NCBI RefSeq assembly: GCF_002846335.1
Contig: NZ_PJMQ01000001.1
Location: forward strand, 1,922,001-1,986,000
Source of the DNA: Janthinobacterium sp. 61
Lineage (GTDB): Bacteria; Pseudomonadota; Gammaproteobacteria; Burkholderiales; Burkholderiaceae_D
Direction: 5' to 3'
Length of the DNA stretch: 64,000 nt
Position 1 is the stretch's first letter; the number at the start of each line of letters is the position of its first letter. The notes beneath the pieces were generated by a model. The model worked only from the letters and a program-made list of their open reading frames with translations, was not told the DNA's origin and did no database searches. A program made the translations under genes and the position numbers. Shown here one piece after another: positions 55,223 to 64,000 of this stretch.

Positions 55223-56557
55223 CTATTTCTCTACGGAGCCCTTCTTCTCCGGCGCCATGTTCGCGTAACGCGCGGTCGTTTGCCCGTCCTTGTGCCCAAC
55301 GACTGATCGAAGCTCCTCCTCAGTTTGAATGAAGCCAGCGTCGATCATATTGCCTTGCCGGATGCGCTCGATGGTCCGCTTCTGCAAGTTCGCCACGCTG
55401 CGGGCGCCAATCATATCTGCAATGGCCACTGGCGAAGAGGTGATGTCTTTAAGCACTCTTGAAATGAAGGAGCGACGAGTGTCATGCATGTGAATGCCAT
55501 CAAGCTTCGCCCGCTCAAGCACTCGGCGGAATACGGTCTTGAAGCCCTCGATCTTGTAGTGAAAGACTCGCTCGTCCACTCGCGGAATAACCTTGAAGGC
55601 TGCCACCGCCTCCGGCAGCAAGATGACCAGGCGCTCCTCGTCAGCTTTCGTCTGATCCGCATCGAGATTGATGACGCCGCGCTCGATATCGATCTGGGAC
55701 CATAGAAGGCCAAGGATCTCGGCCCTTCTCATGCCCGTGGATATGGCGACGGCAAAAATGAGCGGCATTTCCTTGTTCCGGCATTTGCGCAGCTCCTTAA
55801 GCAGCGCTTCCTCTTCGTCCGGCGAGATGATCCGCCGTCGGCGCCGCTCGCCGCCCTTCACCTTGGCCTTGTCTGCTTCTGCAAAGGGATTATGGCCGTT
55901 GAGGCGCTTCCACGCTTTATTGTCCGTGAAGCGCAGCTTGTTGACGACGGCTTGCAGGGCATATATCTCGCGCTTGACCGTGCTCTTGGCCTTGCCCTGC
56001 CGCAATCTGACATCGATGTATTCGGTTGTCTCCTGCTCCGTCAGGTCGTCGATATAGAAATCTCCGATCTTTTGCTTGGCGAAGCCCTTGGCATGCTCCC
56101 TCAGGCCTGCAAGCGGCCCTGACGGGACGACAAAACCGCTTTTGATGTAGGAGATCTCGATGTTTCGGCAGCTTTCCAGGCGCGCTCTGGCGGCCTTTGC
56201 TGTTTGCTGGACCTTGTCTACACCGCAATCTATCAATGGGGTCACGTAGGCACGCAGATAGCTGTCGATGGCATGACCAAGCGTGCAGCGCCCTTCCATG
56301 ATGAATTCCGCGGCAAGGCGCTCGATCTCGGAAACCATCAGGCTCGCGCGGTCTCGCCCTTGGGCGATCAGAAGCCTGCCTTGCGGCGTCTTGGTGTCTG
56401 CCAAAAATATCTTGGCGCGCTCAAGCTCGTCTTGCCCGAATGAGCGGTCGACAACGAAGTCGCCACGCTCAACGCGCACTCTGTAACGTATGGATTTTGT
56501 TTTGTCGGCGTTTTTCCAGTCAATGACCCGGATGCCGCGAGGAATGGATGATGCCAT
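55223..56557 (-). CDS. int: tyrosine integrase of the element
   Basis: This 444-residue site-specific recombinase integrates the element into tRNA-Val. Catalytic residues are visible: Arg277 in STGMRRAEILGLLW, His358 and Arg361 in MHDTRRSFISRV, His422 in VVGHKDGQTTARYANM, and Tyr431. Between Arg361 and His422 there are 60 residues, about 35 more than in most relatives, with an extra helical segment (IGARSVANLQKRTIERIRQG). The gene lies 125 bases from the tRNA 3' end and is transcribed away from it, the usual placement next to attR. Confidence 0.92.
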   Translation of the reverse strand: MASSIPRGIRVIDWKNADKTKSIRYRVRVERGDFVVDRSFGQDELERAKIFLADTKTPQGRLLIAQGRDRASLMVSEIERLAAEFIMEGRCTLGHAIDSYLRAYVTPLIDCGVDKVQQTAKAARARLESCRNIEISYIKSGFVVPSGPLAGLREHAKGFAKQKIGDFYIDDLTEQETTEYIDVRLRQGKAKSTVKREIYALQAVVNKLRFTDNKAWKRLNGHNPFAEADKAKVKGGERRRRRIISPDEEEALLKELRKCRNKEMPLIFAVAISTGMRRAEILGLLWSQIDIERGVINLDADQTKADEERLVILLPEAVAAFKVIPRVDERVFHYKIEGFKTVFRRVLERAKLDGIHMHDTRRSFISRVLKDITSSPVAIADMIGARSVANLQKRTIERIRQGNMIDAGFIQTEEELRSVVGHKDGQTTARYANMAPEKKGSVEK

Positions 56558-56572
56558 GATTGGCCTTTGGCG

Positions 56573-56595
56573 TTGGTGGAATCGTTTGTCGAATT
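56573..56595. repeat. end-proximal repeat, possible integrase arm site (right)
   Basis: This is the second copy of the repeat at 8237-8258, with one extra C after TTGGTGGAAT. It sits between the integrase start and the attachment repeat, where arm-type sites or an integrase promoter element would lie. Confidence 0.45.
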
Positions 56596-56681
56596 CCCCT
56601 ATTTTTCACCATCAAGCCGGCATTTGCCGATGCCTTGAAACCTGCCGGCGAACGCCAAGACCTTGATTTCAAAGCTTAAAT

Positions 56682-56729
56682 TTGGTGGGAAGTGCAAGTT
56701 TCGAACTTGCGACCCCTGCAGTGTGAATG
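56682..56729. repeat. right attachment repeat (att) in tRNA-Val
   Basis: This copy is identical over 48 bases to 8125-8172 and covers the 3' part of the tRNA-Val gene. It marks the right end of the element and leaves the tRNA intact. Confidence 0.93.
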
Positions 56730-56757
56730 CAGTGCTCTACCCCTGAGCTAACCTCCC
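56683..56757 (-). tRNA. tRNA-Val (anticodon CAC)
   Basis: The minus strand folds as a tRNA: seven-base acceptor stem GGGAGGT pairing with ACTTCCC, D arm AGCTCAGGGGTAGAGC, anticodon stem CTGCA/TGCAG with loop TTCACAC (anticodon CAC, reading GUG, valine), T arm GCAAGTTCGAAACTTGC, and encoded CCA. Its 3' half is the integration site of the element. The likely original terminator now lies at 8078-8108, beyond the left end. Confidence 0.95.
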
Positions 56758-56839
56758 GAAGCGAGGCGAATTATCGCATAGGTGTTGCGGCATCTGCAAG
56801 GGCTGGCAACAGTAAATTTGCCACGCCCACGCTTTTTTC

Positions 56840-57556
56840 TCAGGTGGCGGCCGGGGGAGCCGTGACGGCGGTCCAGATGCACTGGCCTTTGGCTGCCTTG
56901 TCGAGGCCAGCGATGGTCGCTTCGTGGGCGGCAAGCTCGTCGGCCGTGGTGCTCTGGAAGATGACTTCGGCCAGGGGCACGATTTCCAGCACCCCGCCAT
57001 CGGCGGCTACTTCCACTTCTTCTTCCATGCTCAGGCTGTTCTGGCCGCGCGTCATGGCCAGGTAGACGTCGGCCAGCAATTCGGAGTCGAGCAGCGCGCC
57101 GTGCAGCTTGCGGTGGGCGTTCGACACGCCATAACGGTCGCACAGGGCATCGAGCGAGTTGCGCTTGCCTGGATGCATTTCCTTCGCCTGCACCAGGGTA
57201 TCGATCACGCCATGCACTTGCTCATGCACGGGCGGCAGGTTCAGGCGCTTGAATTCAGCGTTGAGGAAGCCGATATCGAACGGGGCATTGTGGATGATCA
57301 GCTCGGCGCCGGCAATAAACGCGCGGAATTCTTCCGCGATTTCCGCGAACTTCGGCTTGTCGCTGAGGAATTCCGTCGTCAATCCGTGGACGGCCAGCGC
57401 GCCCTCTTCCGAATCGCGCTCGGGATTGATGTAATGGTGGAAATTATTTCCCGTCAACATGCGGTTGTTCAGCTCGACCGCCCCGATCTCCAGGATGCGG
57501 TCGCCCGTGCGCGGGTTCAGGCCGGTGGTTTCAGTATCGAGAACAATTTGACGCAT
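56840..57556 (-). CDS. dnaQ: DNA polymerase III epsilon subunit (proofreading exonuclease)
   Basis: DnaQ removes misincorporated bases during replication. This 238-residue protein has the three DEDD exonuclease motifs: Exo I VLDTETTGLNPRTGDRILEI, Exo II IIHNAPFDIGFLNAEF and Exo III HGALLDSELLADVYLA, with the C-terminal tail that binds the alpha subunit. It follows rnhA on the same strand, with a terminator hairpin between them, so it has its own promoter. Confidence 0.97.
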   Translation of the reverse strand: MRQIVLDTETTGLNPRTGDRILEIGAVELNNRMLTGNNFHHYINPERDSEEGALAVHGLTTEFLSDKPKFAEIAEEFRAFIAGAELIIHNAPFDIGFLNAEFKRLNLPPVHEQVHGVIDTLVQAKEMHPGKRNSLDALCDRYGVSNAHRKLHGALLDSELLADVYLAMTRGQNSLSMEEEVEVAADGGVLEIVPLAEVIFQSTTADELAAHEATIAGLDKAAKGQCIWTAVTAPPAAT

Positions 57557-57583
57557 GGCAGATTCAGTCGTAAAAGCAAAAAG

Positions 57584-57617
57584 CGAAGGGCACAGTATAG
57601 CAAACCTGTGCCCTTCG
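57584..57617 (-). terminator. terminator after rnhA
   Basis: A perfect 12-bp stem (CGAAGGGCACAG at 57584-57595, complement at 57606-57617, ten-base loop) is followed on the minus strand by CTTTTTGCTTTT. It ends the methyltransferase-rnhA transcript before dnaQ. Confidence 0.8.
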
Positions 57618-57658
57618 ATTACGCCCTGCCCGCCGTTTCGCGACAGGAATTTTTAACA

Positions 57659-58108
57659 TCAGGCGCGCACGGTTTCCACGCCCAGATTAGCCAGTTCATC
57701 GGCCCGCTCATTGCCCGGATGTCCATTGTGGCCGCGTACCCAGCGCCATTCCACTTCATGGACGGCCTGGGCCGTATCGAGGGCCTGCCACAGGTCGACG
57801 TTCTTGACGGGCGCCTTGGCCGCCGTTTTCCAGCCGCGCGCCTTCCAGCCATGGATCCATTCGCTGATGCCCTTCTGGACATACTGGCTATCGGTATACA
57901 TCACCACTTGGCAGGGGCGTTTGAGCGCCGTCAATGCTTCGATCACGGCCTTCAATTCCATGCGGTTATTCGTCGTGTTCAGTTCCCCGCCGTAAATTTC
58001 TTTCTTGGCGCCATCGGCCACCATCAGCGCGCCCCAGCCACCCGTGCCTGGATTGCCCTTGCATGCGCCATCGGCGTAAATTTCTACCTTATCTTCAAAC
58101 TTAGCCAT
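57659..58108 (-). CDS. rnhA: ribonuclease HI
   Basis: This enzyme cuts RNA in RNA-DNA hybrids. The 149-residue length is normal. Active-site blocks are [20 protein letters not shown] (Asp), [12 protein letters not shown] (Glu), [14 protein letters not shown] (Asp) and [18 protein letters not shown] (Asp). Its start overlaps the end of the methyltransferase gene by eight bases, so they are coupled. Confidence 0.97.
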   Translation of the reverse strand: MAKFEDKVEIYADGACKGNPGTGGWGALMVADGAKKEIYGGELNTTNNRMELKAVIEALTALKRPCQVVMYTDSQYVQKGISEWIHGWKARGWKTAAKAPVKNVDLWQALDTAQAVHEVEWRWVRGHNGHPGNERADELANLGVETVRA

Positions 58109-58877
58109 CTTGCTGTTCCCGCCTTTTATTCGTGACCGGTGCGCCTGCGGGCGCCGTCGCCGGTTTCTTGGTCCACGCCGGACCGATCAAACGCATCCCT
58201 TTGACGCGCTTGATCGCCTGCACTATATACACTGCGCCCAGATATGGCCACCAGCGCGCGCCCGCCTTGTCCATGAAGGCGTTGCGGCGCAGCCATTTTT
58301 CTGTCCTGCAGGCTGGTGCGTAGCAGCCGAAATGGCTTTGGCTGACGCCCATGTTCAGCAATTTTAACCAGTCTTTCATACGCGGCATAGAGATCAGCTC
58401 GCCCGCCTGCGGCAGGTAATGACGTCCCGTGACCCGTCCCAGGCCCTGGCGCATGCCCCACAGGCTGGCCGGATTGAAGCCGCAGACGATCACGCGCCCC
58501 TCGGGGATCAGCACGCGCTCGACCTCGCGCAAGACCTGATGTGGCTCGGCGGCAAATTCAAGCACGTGCGGCAAGACCACCAGGTCCAGGCTTTGCGAGT
58601 CGAATGGCAGCTCGTCGAAGGCCGATACCAGGGTCAGGCGCCTCTCCTGCGGCGGACGCGACGGCAGACGCGAATCGAGCAGCCATTTGTTCGGCATGCG
58701 GCTGGCAGCCAGCGCGTCGAGCTGGGGCAAGCCAATCTGCACCGCATTAAAACCGAAGATGTCGACAGTCAGGCTATCGAGGCATTGCTGCTCCCAGGCG
58801 CGCACGTAGAGACCGGCCGGCGTCTGTAGCCAGCCGTCAAGCGCTATAATGGATTTTTCGGATGCTGCACTGTCCAT
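58101..58877 (-). CDS. class I SAM-dependent methyltransferase
   Basis: This 258-residue protein has the methyltransferase core in its middle: [20 protein letters not shown], and [20 protein letters not shown] (motifs post-I to III). Motif I is weak, as in several relatives that sit between gloB and rnhA in Betaproteobacteria. The substrate is unknown. It is divergent from gloB with a 19-base space between starts. Confidence 0.85.
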   Translation of the reverse strand: MDSAASEKSIIALDGWLQTPAGLYVRAWEQQCLDSLTVDIFGFNAVQIGLPQLDALAASRMPNKWLLDSRLPSRPPQERRLTLVSAFDELPFDSQSLDLVVLPHVLEFAAEPHQVLREVERVLIPEGRVIVCGFNPASLWGMRQGLGRVTGRHYLPQAGELISMPRMKDWLKLLNMGVSQSHFGCYAPACRTEKWLRRNAFMDKAGARWWPYLGAVYIVQAIKRVKGMRLIGPAWTKKPATAPAGAPVTNKRREQQDG

Positions 58878-58896
58878 TCAGTTTTCTCTTTTGCTC

Positions 58897-59706
58897 ATGA
58901 CACACTCCCCTGAACACGCTTTATCGGTACTTGCCGTGCCCGCCTTTGCCGACAACTACCTGTGGCTGATCCATGACGGCCGCCACGCCGCCGTGGTCGA
59001 CCCTGGCGATGCAATGGCCATCCTCGATGCGCTGCAGGCCCATCAGTTGACCTTGTCCGCCATTTTACTCACGCACCACCACGCCGACCACACGGGTGGC
59101 GTGCCTGAATTGTTGCAGCACTTCGCCGTGCCCGTCTTCGGTCCACGCAATGAGGCTATCACAGCCATCACGGAACCGCTTGCTGAAGGCGATGTCGCCT
59201 ATGTGGCCGAGCTGGGTTTGCAGATGACGGTCATCGACGTGCCCGGCCATACCAAGGGACATATCGCTTACGTGCGCCAGCGCGACGACCGCAGCGGCGC
59301 ACCATGGCTATTTTCCGGCGACACCCTGTTTGCCGGCGGCTGCGGTCGCCTGTTCGAGGGCACACCCGGCCAGATGGCCGACTCGCTGGGCAAGCTGGCC
59401 GCCCTGCCCGACGATACCGAGGTATTTTGCGCGCATGAGTACACCTTGTCCAATCTGCGCTTCGCCAACGCCGTCGAGCCGGGCAATGTGGCCTTGCAGG
59501 AACGCATCGCCATCGACACGGAAAAGCGCCAGCAGGGTTTGTCCACCGTGCCGTCGACCATTGCCATGGAAAAAGCCACCAACCCCTTCCTGCGCTACCG
59601 CGAGCCCGCGATTTTGACCAGCCTGAAGGTGGAAGGCAAGCTGGCCACCGACGCCTCGCCCGTGGAAGCGTTCGCCGCGCTACGTATGTGGAAAAACAAC
59701 TTTTAA
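58897..59706 (+). CDS. gloB: hydroxyacylglutathione hydrolase (glyoxalase II)
   Basis: GloB hydrolyses S-lactoylglutathione in methylglyoxal detoxification. This 269-residue protein has the metallo-beta-lactamase zinc motif [50 protein letters not shown] and [14 protein letters not shown], with the C-terminal HAGH region NPFLRYREP. The ATG at 58897 (MTHSPEHAL) is chosen over a start 16 codons upstream that would overlap the divergent gene. Confidence 0.96.
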   Translation: MTHSPEHALSVLAVPAFADNYLWLIHDGRHAAVVDPGDAMAILDALQAHQLTLSAILLTHHHADHTGGVPELLQHFAVPVFGPRNEAITAITEPLAEGDVAYVAELGLQMTVIDVPGHTKGHIAYVRQRDDRSGAPWLFSGDTLFAGGCGRLFEGTPGQMADSLGKLAALPDDTEVFCAHEYTLSNLRFANAVEPGNVALQERIAIDTEKRQQGLSTVPSTIAMEKATNPFLRYREPAILTSLKVEGKLATDASPVEAFAALRMWKNNF

Positions 59707-59726
59707 GGTTCTGCTTCTAAAAAGAA

Positions 59727-59765
59727 AATCCCGGCGGCGCCATCAGGCATCGCCGGGATTTTTTT
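59727..59765 (+). terminator. terminator between gloB and aceB
   Basis: A 10-bp stem (AATCCCGGCG at 59727-59736 and CGCCGGGATT at 59751-59760) is followed by T residues on the plus strand. It ends gloB; the A-rich left flank lets it also serve aceB from the other side. Confidence 0.85.
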
Positions 59766-59785
59766 ATGCTTCTATTTGATCAGGA

Positions 59786-61384
59786 TCAGATTTCTTCGTA
59801 AAGAGGCAAGGTCAGGAATTCGGCGAACGATTCCGACGTCGACATTTCCTCGAAAATCTGGCCGGCGCGCACATAGGTTGGGCCGTCGCCGCCTGGCGCA
59901 TCGCGCTGCACCTTGGCCAGCTCTTCCGGAATCATGGCGCGCACCATTTCGGCCGTCACCTTGCGGCCATCTTCCAGCACGCCCTTGCTCGAACGAATCC
60001 ACTGCCACACTTGCGAGCGGCTGATCTCGGCCGTGGCCGCATCTTCCATCAGGTTGTGGATAGGCACGCAACCATTGCCGGCCAGCCAGCTGCCCAGGTA
60101 GTGGATGCCCACGTTGATGTTGTAGCGCAAACCCGCTTCCGTGATCGGCGCTTCCGGCTGGAAATTCAGCAAGTCAGACGCCTTGACGTCGATATCGGGA
60201 CGCTGCTTGTCGATCTGATTTGGCTTGTCGCCCAGCACTTTGGTGAACTCGCCCATGGCCAGCTCCACCAGACCCGGATGAGCAACCCAGCCGCCGTCAT
60301 AGCCGTCGGTGGCGTCGCGCGCCTTGTCGTTGCGCACGCCGCCCATGGCGATGTCGTTCTTTTCGGGATCGTTCTTGATCGGGATCAAGGCTGCCATGCC
60401 GCCAATCGCTGGCGCGCCGCGTTTGTGGCAGGTTTTCAGCAGCAGCAAGGCGTAGGCGCGCATGAATGGCGCCGTCATCGTGACCTTGGCGCGGTCTGCC
60501 AGGCAGAAATCCTTGTCCAGCTTGAATTTCTTGATGCACGAAAAGATGTAATCCCAGCGGCCCGCGTTCAGGCCCGAGCTGTGTTCTTTCAATTCGTACA
60601 GGATTTCATCCATTTCAAAGGCGGCCAGGATGGTTTCGATCAGCACGGTCGCCTTGATCGTGCCTTGTGGCAAGCCCAGCTCGTTTTGCGTCATGACAAA
60701 GATATCGTTCCACAGGCGCGCTTCCAGGTGCGATTCCATCTTCGGCAGGTAAAAGTATGGGCCGGCACCGCGCGCCAATTGCTCCTTGGCATTGTGGAAC
60801 ATGAACAGGGCAAAATCGAAGATGCCGCCGGAAATGCGCTTGCCGTCGACCAGCACGTGCTTTTCATCAAGGTGCCAGCCGCGCGGACGCACGACCAGGG
60901 TAGCGATCTTGTCGTTCAGCTTGTACGACTTGCCATTTTGCTCCAGCGAAATCGTCTTGCGCACGGCGTCGAACATATTGATCTGGCCCGTCAGCTGGTT
61001 ATCCCAGTTCGGCGTGTTCGAATCCTCGAAGTCCGTCATGTAGCTGTCGGCGCCGGAATTGAAGGCATTGATGACCATCTTGCGCTCGACGGGGCCGGTG
61101 ATTTCCACGCGGCGGCATTCGAGCGCCTTCGGAATCGGCGCGATCTTCCAGTCGCCGTCGCGGATGTGCGCGGTTTCTGGCAGGAAATCAGGACGCTCGC
61201 CCGCGTCGAGGCGCTTGGCGCGCTCCACGCGCACGGCCAGCAATTGCTGGCGGCGCGGCTCGAATTCACGCGTCAGCTTGGCCACCAGCGCCAGTGCCGC
61301 AGGCGTCAAAATCTGTTCGTAGCCGGGCTGGATTTCACCCGTGATTTGCATGCCTTCGGGAAGTGCGATCGTGTTCTGCGTCAT
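59786..61384 (-). CDS. aceB: malate synthase A
   Basis: This enzyme joins glyoxylate and acetyl-CoA to malate in the glyoxylate shunt. The 532-residue length is usual for the A isoform. Diagnostic blocks are [40 protein letters not shown], the acid/base region [20 protein letters not shown] and the C-terminal [20 protein letters not shown]. It is divergent from a LysR regulator gene that begins 216 bases away, which may control it. Confidence 0.97.
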   Translation of the reverse strand: MTQNTIALPEGMQITGEIQPGYEQILTPAALALVAKLTREFEPRRQQLLAVRVERAKRLDAGERPDFLPETAHIRDGDWKIAPIPKALECRRVEITGPVERKMVINAFNSGADSYMTDFEDSNTPNWDNQLTGQINMFDAVRKTISLEQNGKSYKLNDKIATLVVRPRGWHLDEKHVLVDGKRISGGIFDFALFMFHNAKEQLARGAGPYFYLPKMESHLEARLWNDIFVMTQNELGLPQGTIKATVLIETILAAFEMDEILYELKEHSSGLNAGRWDYIFSCIKKFKLDKDFCLADRAKVTMTAPFMRAYALLLLKTCHKRGAPAIGGMAALIPIKNDPEKNDIAMGGVRNDKARDATDGYDGGWVAHPGLVELAMGEFTKVLGDKPNQIDKQRPDIDVKASDLLNFQPEAPITEAGLRYNINVGIHYLGSWLAGNGCVPIHNLMEDAATAEISRSQVWQWIRSSKGVLEDGRKVTAEMVRAMIPEELAKVQRDAPGGDGPTYVRAGQIFEEMSTSESFAEFLTLPLYEEI

Positions 61385-61600
61385 GAAGTTCTCCGGTTTT
61401 TAATAAATGTAAGCAAAAGTAATCTGGTGATCCAAGTATAAGCTGAACGACTGTGCGGGCAAGCTGGACAGAGGTGCAAAGACACCCTGCCGGGCGGCGC
61501 GTTTATTCTATAGTATTGCACTATAAGGCATGGAAACGAGATTAAAAATCACTTCATCTATGCGTTTTTATCACAAGTGATGGCACCGCGGGAGCACGGC

Positions 61601-62512
61601 ATGGGACAGTTCAGACAAATATCAACGTTCGTGGAAGTCGTGGCCAAGGGCAGCCTGTCGGCGGCCGCGCGCGCGGAAGGGATAGCGCCGGCCATGATAG
61701 GCCGGCGCCTCGATGCGCTGGAGCAGCGTCTGGGTGTCAAATTACTCCAGCGCACGACGCGCAAGCTGGCGCTGACGAATGAAGGCGTTGCCTTCCTGGA
61801 AGATTGCCAGCGTATCCTGGGCGAACTGGAAGAGGCGGAAGCGGCCGTGGCCGAGCGCAGCGTGAAGGCCAGCGGCCATTTGCTCATTTCCGCACCGGCC
61901 GGCTTCGGACGCCAGCATGTGGCGCCACTGATCCCCTCGTTTGTCGCCGAACACCGCGACGTGACGGTGTCGCTGAACCTGAACGACCGCCTGGTCGACC
62001 TGATCGGCGAAGGCATCGACGTGGCCATCCGCATCGCCAGCCTGTCCGATTCCACTCTGGTGAGCACGAAACTGGCCGATAACCAGCGCGTGCTGGTCGG
62101 TTCGCCCGCCTATTTGAAACGGGCAGGCACGCCGCGCATCCCCGCCGACCTGGCGAAACATAATTGCCTGGCGATCAGCAGCGAAGGTAGCCAGCGGGGC
62201 TGGACCTTCCGCGAAAACGGCAAGAACGTCATTTTAAAGGTGGCGGGCAATATGGTGTGCAACGATGGCGAAGTGCTGCACGACTGGGCCCTGGCCGGCA
62301 AGGGGCTGGCGTGGCGCTCGATGTGGGAAGTGGGTGCCGAAATCGCCTCGGGCCAGCTGGTGACGGTGCTCGATCAGTTCGCCGCGCCGGGCAACGACAT
62401 CTACGCCGTGTTCGCCCAGCGCCGTCATTTGCCGCTGCGCATACGGGCGTTTGTGGATTTTTTGCGGCATAGCTATTCGCAAGCCGATTACTGGCGCGAA
62501 CGCGCTATCTGA
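61601..62512 (+). CDS. LysR-family transcriptional regulator
   Basis: This 303-residue protein has an N-terminal winged helix-turn-helix (about 2-60: ARAEGIAPAMIGRRLDALEQ, RLGVKLLQRTTRKLALTNEG) and a substrate-binding effector domain. The ATG at 61601 follows GGGAG; an open frame begins 24 bases earlier. It is divergent from aceB, the typical placement for a LysR regulator of its neighbour, but the effector is unknown. Confidence 0.92.
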   Translation: MGQFRQISTFVEVVAKGSLSAAARAEGIAPAMIGRRLDALEQRLGVKLLQRTTRKLALTNEGVAFLEDCQRILGELEEAEAAVAERSVKASGHLLISAPAGFGRQHVAPLIPSFVAEHRDVTVSLNLNDRLVDLIGEGIDVAIRIASLSDSTLVSTKLADNQRVLVGSPAYLKRAGTPRIPADLAKHNCLAISSEGSQRGWTFRENGKNVILKVAGNMVCNDGEVLHDWALAGKGLAWRSMWEVGAEIASGQLVTVLDQFAAPGNDIYAVFAQRRHLPLRIRAFVDFLRHSYSQADYWRERAI

Positions 62513-62816
62513 GGACGCCGGACCAACGCTGCTGCGCGTCTGCACAAGCCGCCTGCGATGCTCACCACCTCGGCGGCCCCGTACTGACGACGGTTGCGCT
62601 TCTCGGCCACCTCTGCCTTCCGCTTGCAATGGTGTTGTCCGGGTCGAGACGTCAATGGAGCAAATCGCAGCGGAGCAGCCTGGCCCCTGACGAAAAGTAC
62701 GCAAAAAAGAGCTGCGGAACCCATAAAACACACGCAAAACCCATGCTTCACGGAAATTTAGGCGAAAAAAAATCCTCGGAGACCGAGGATTTCTTTATTT
62801 CGTTTGATCCAGCGTA
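62513..62816. other. intergenic region with cspA terminator
   Basis: About 250 bases after the LysR gene hold no supported gene. At 62765-62792 a 10-bp stem (AAATCCTCGG with CCGAGGATTT, three-base loop) flanked on the left by an A-run acts on the minus strand as a terminator for the cold-shock gene. Confidence 0.75.
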
Positions 62817-63020
62817 TTAGATTGGCTGAATGTTCGAAGCTTGCTTGCCTTTAGGGCCAGCGGTCACTTCAAAAGAAACGCGTTGGTTCTCTTGCAGGGA
62901 CTTGAAGCCGTTCGACTGGATAGCCGAGAAGTGAGCGAACAGATCTTCGCCGCCTTCGTCAGGGGTAATAAAGCCGAAACCCTTCGAATCATTGAACCAT
63001 TTTACGATGCCAGTTGCCAT
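62817..63020 (-). CDS. cspA: cold-shock domain protein
   Basis: This 67-residue RNA chaperone binds single-stranded nucleic acid. It has the RNP1 motif [11 protein letters not shown]2 DLFAHFS and the family end [10 protein letters not shown]. Upstream on the minus strand is a 200-base AT-rich leader, as expected of cold-shock genes with long structured 5' untranslated regions. Confidence 0.96.
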   Translation of the reverse strand: MATGIVKWFNDSKGFGFITPDEGGEDLFAHFSAIQSNGFKSLQENQRVSFEVTAGPKGKQASNIQPI

Positions 63021-63318
63021 TACAATTTCCTATTTCAGTTAAGTTGGGCTTGCGCCCGTTATATCGTTTGAAGCAAGAAAGAAATGACAGACTAACTGCA
63101 CTACTACCTCGAATCCAACGATGTCCAATTATACCAACAAAACCGAGAAAAACCATTCTTTCGCAAAATAAACTTGCGAACACTACTTTGATAGCCAAAT
63201 CCCAGTCTTGCGGCGCCCCGTACCAGCGGCTTGAAGACACTATATCCTAATCTGCGACGCCGATGCTTTGCGTTGCATCAAATGAATCATAGTAACCACA
63301 ATGCCTAGCTGTACTTAT

Positions 63319-63681
63319 TCACACGCTGAAATGGGTGGCGCCCGCGTCGCGTGCGGCCCAGTGCAACAAGGCCTCCACTTGCCCCCGCACGGAGGGCCAT
63401 TCCGCCACCGCCTGCGCCGGCGCATTGAGCATGGCGCGCACCTGCTGTTCGATGCGCCGGCATTCCTGGCCCAGCGCAGCGAAACCGAAGGTGGCGGCCG
63501 AGCCGGCAACCGCATGCAGCGCACGGTGCAGCTCCGTCAACGGTTCCAGGCGAGGGCCTTCGCTATCGCAGCGGCCGCTGGCCTGCGTGATCGCTTGCAT
63601 CAGGGCTGGCACGCCGGCCGCATACTTCTCGTTCAGGGCGCGCAAACGCGCGCGATAATCCGGGTCGATCAAGGTTGCCAT
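63319..63681 (-). CDS. Hpt-domain (histidine phosphotransfer) protein
   Basis: This 120-residue protein has a single Hpt domain with the phosphoacceptor His in ELHRALHAVAGSAATFGFAA (H-x3-G-S pattern). It would relay phosphate between histidine kinases and response regulators. The ATG at 63681 (MATLIDPDYRARL) is chosen because the upstream frame reads as non-coding. It lies 22 bases after upp on the same strand. Confidence 0.8.
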   Translation of the reverse strand: MATLIDPDYRARLRALNEKYAAGVPALMQAITQASGRCDSEGPRLEPLTELHRALHAVAGSAATFGFAALGQECRRIEQQVRAMLNAPAQAVAEWPSVRGQVEALLHWAARDAGATHFSV

Positions 63682-63703
63682 CGCAATACTCGCCTGAATG
63701 CGC

Positions 63704-64000
63704 TTACTTGGTGCCGAAGATGCGGTCGCCGGCATCGCCCAGGCCCGGCACGATGTAGGCGTGATCATCCAGGTGCGAATCAAGCGAGGCGCAGAACATC
63801 TTGACGTTCGGATGCGCGTTCTGGAACACGGTCACGCCTTCCGGTGCGGCCACCAGCGCCAGGAAGATGATCTGCTCGTCCGTCACGCCCCGCTTCTTCA
63901 GCACGTCAACGGCGTACACGGCCGAATTGCCGGTCGCCACCATCGGGTCGCACAGAATGAAGGTGCGCTCGTTCAGGTCCGGCAGGCGCACCAGGTATTC
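63704..64000 (-). CDS. upp: uracil phosphoribosyltransferase (3' part)
   Basis: The window holds only the C-terminal 98 codons; the start lies beyond the right edge. The PRPP-binding loop [19 protein letters not shown] and the end [18 protein letters not shown] identify Upp, which makes UMP from uracil and PRPP in pyrimidine salvage. It is complete at its 3' end. Confidence 0.95.
   Translation of the reverse strand, partial: EYLVRLPDLNERTFILCDPMVATGNSAVYAVDVLKKRGVTDEQIIFLALVAAPEGVTVFQNAHPNVKMFCASLDSHLDDHAYIVPGLGDAGDRIFGTK

Larger units (their letters stand above)
8125..56729. mobile_element. tRNA-Val integrative mobilizable element (~48.6 kb)
   Basis: The element is bounded by the 48-bp direct repeats at 8125-8172 and 56682-56729 and carries its integrase next to the intact tRNA-Val. 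It encodes a MobF relaxase, a TraD-type coupling protein, an ArdC antirestriction protein, a TrfA-like replication initiator with iterons, and a large defence cargo. No VirB/Tra mating-pore genes are seen in its length. It therefore fits an integrative mobilizable element or integrated plasmid that borrows a conjugation apparatus. Several intergenic regions are AT-richer than the flanking chromosome. Confidence 0.92.

Noticed and set aside
56924..58135. 403-codon plus-strand frame across dnaQ and rnhA
   Set aside because: Antisense of two complete, motif-bearing housekeeping genes.
60011..61441. 476-codon plus-strand frame opposite malate synthase
   Set aside because: Exact antisense of aceB, whose sequence matches the family along its full length.

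Overview
The window looks like a betaproteobacterial chromosome of the Oxalobacteraceae type (Janthinobacterium, Massilia or Duganella relatives). This is inferred from the GC-rich housekeeping genes, the dnaQ / rnhA / methyltransferase / gloB cluster and the PepSY-DUF2271-ApbE cluster; no marker gene fixes the genus.

Layout. (1) 1-8124 is chromosome: an IS3 transposase remnant, a co-directional extracytosolic flavin/redox cluster (PepSY protein, DUF2271 protein, membrane flavoreductase, ApbE), an opposing P-type cation ATPase, a trinucleotide repeat, an IS3 OrfA remnant and a decayed P4-type integrase. (2) 8125-56729 is an integrated element of about 48.6 kb, bounded by a perfect 48-bp direct repeat. 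The right copy is the 3' end of an intact tRNA-Val(CAC) gene (56683-56757). The tyrosine integrase of the element (55223-56557) lies beside that tRNA. (3) 56758-64000 is chromosome again: dnaQ, rnhA, a methyltransferase, gloB, malate synthase, a LysR regulator, a cold-shock protein, an Hpt protein and the 3' part of upp.

The element has two halves. The left half (8.3-33 kb) is defence cargo: a YafO-like toxin with a putative new antitoxin, an ADP-ribosyltransferase-like protein, an ankyrin protein, two HNH-type proteins, a seven-gene cassette (ankyrin-sigma70 fusion, MORC/MutL-type GHKL ATPase, Z1 helicase, PD-(D/E)XK protein, AIPR protein, Vsr endonuclease and an opposing C5-cytosine methyltransferase), an unrecognised two-gene membrane pair, a Shedu-type nuclease, an Abi-C/HEPN protein and an OLD-family nuclease. 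The right half (33-56.6 kb) is a plasmid-like backbone: ArdC antirestriction protein, TraD-type coupling protein, a sigma-like protein, an S24 repressor-like protein, an AlpA-like regulator, a three-gene TIGR04255 operon, a TrfA-like replication initiator with 22-bp-spaced iterons, a second tyrosine recombinase, a MobF relaxase, accessory proteins, and XRE and AraC regulators. No mating-pore (type IV secretion) genes are visible, so the element is probably mobilizable with a helper rather than self-transmissible. It may replicate as a plasmid when excised.

The strongest candidates for little-described biology are the sigma-factor-led MORC/Z1/AIPR/Vsr/methyltransferase cassette (13106-24948), the membrane pair at 25592-28207 (an HNH-like protein with membrane helices plus a tail-anchored coiled coil) and the tightly overlapping trio at 40196-42589.
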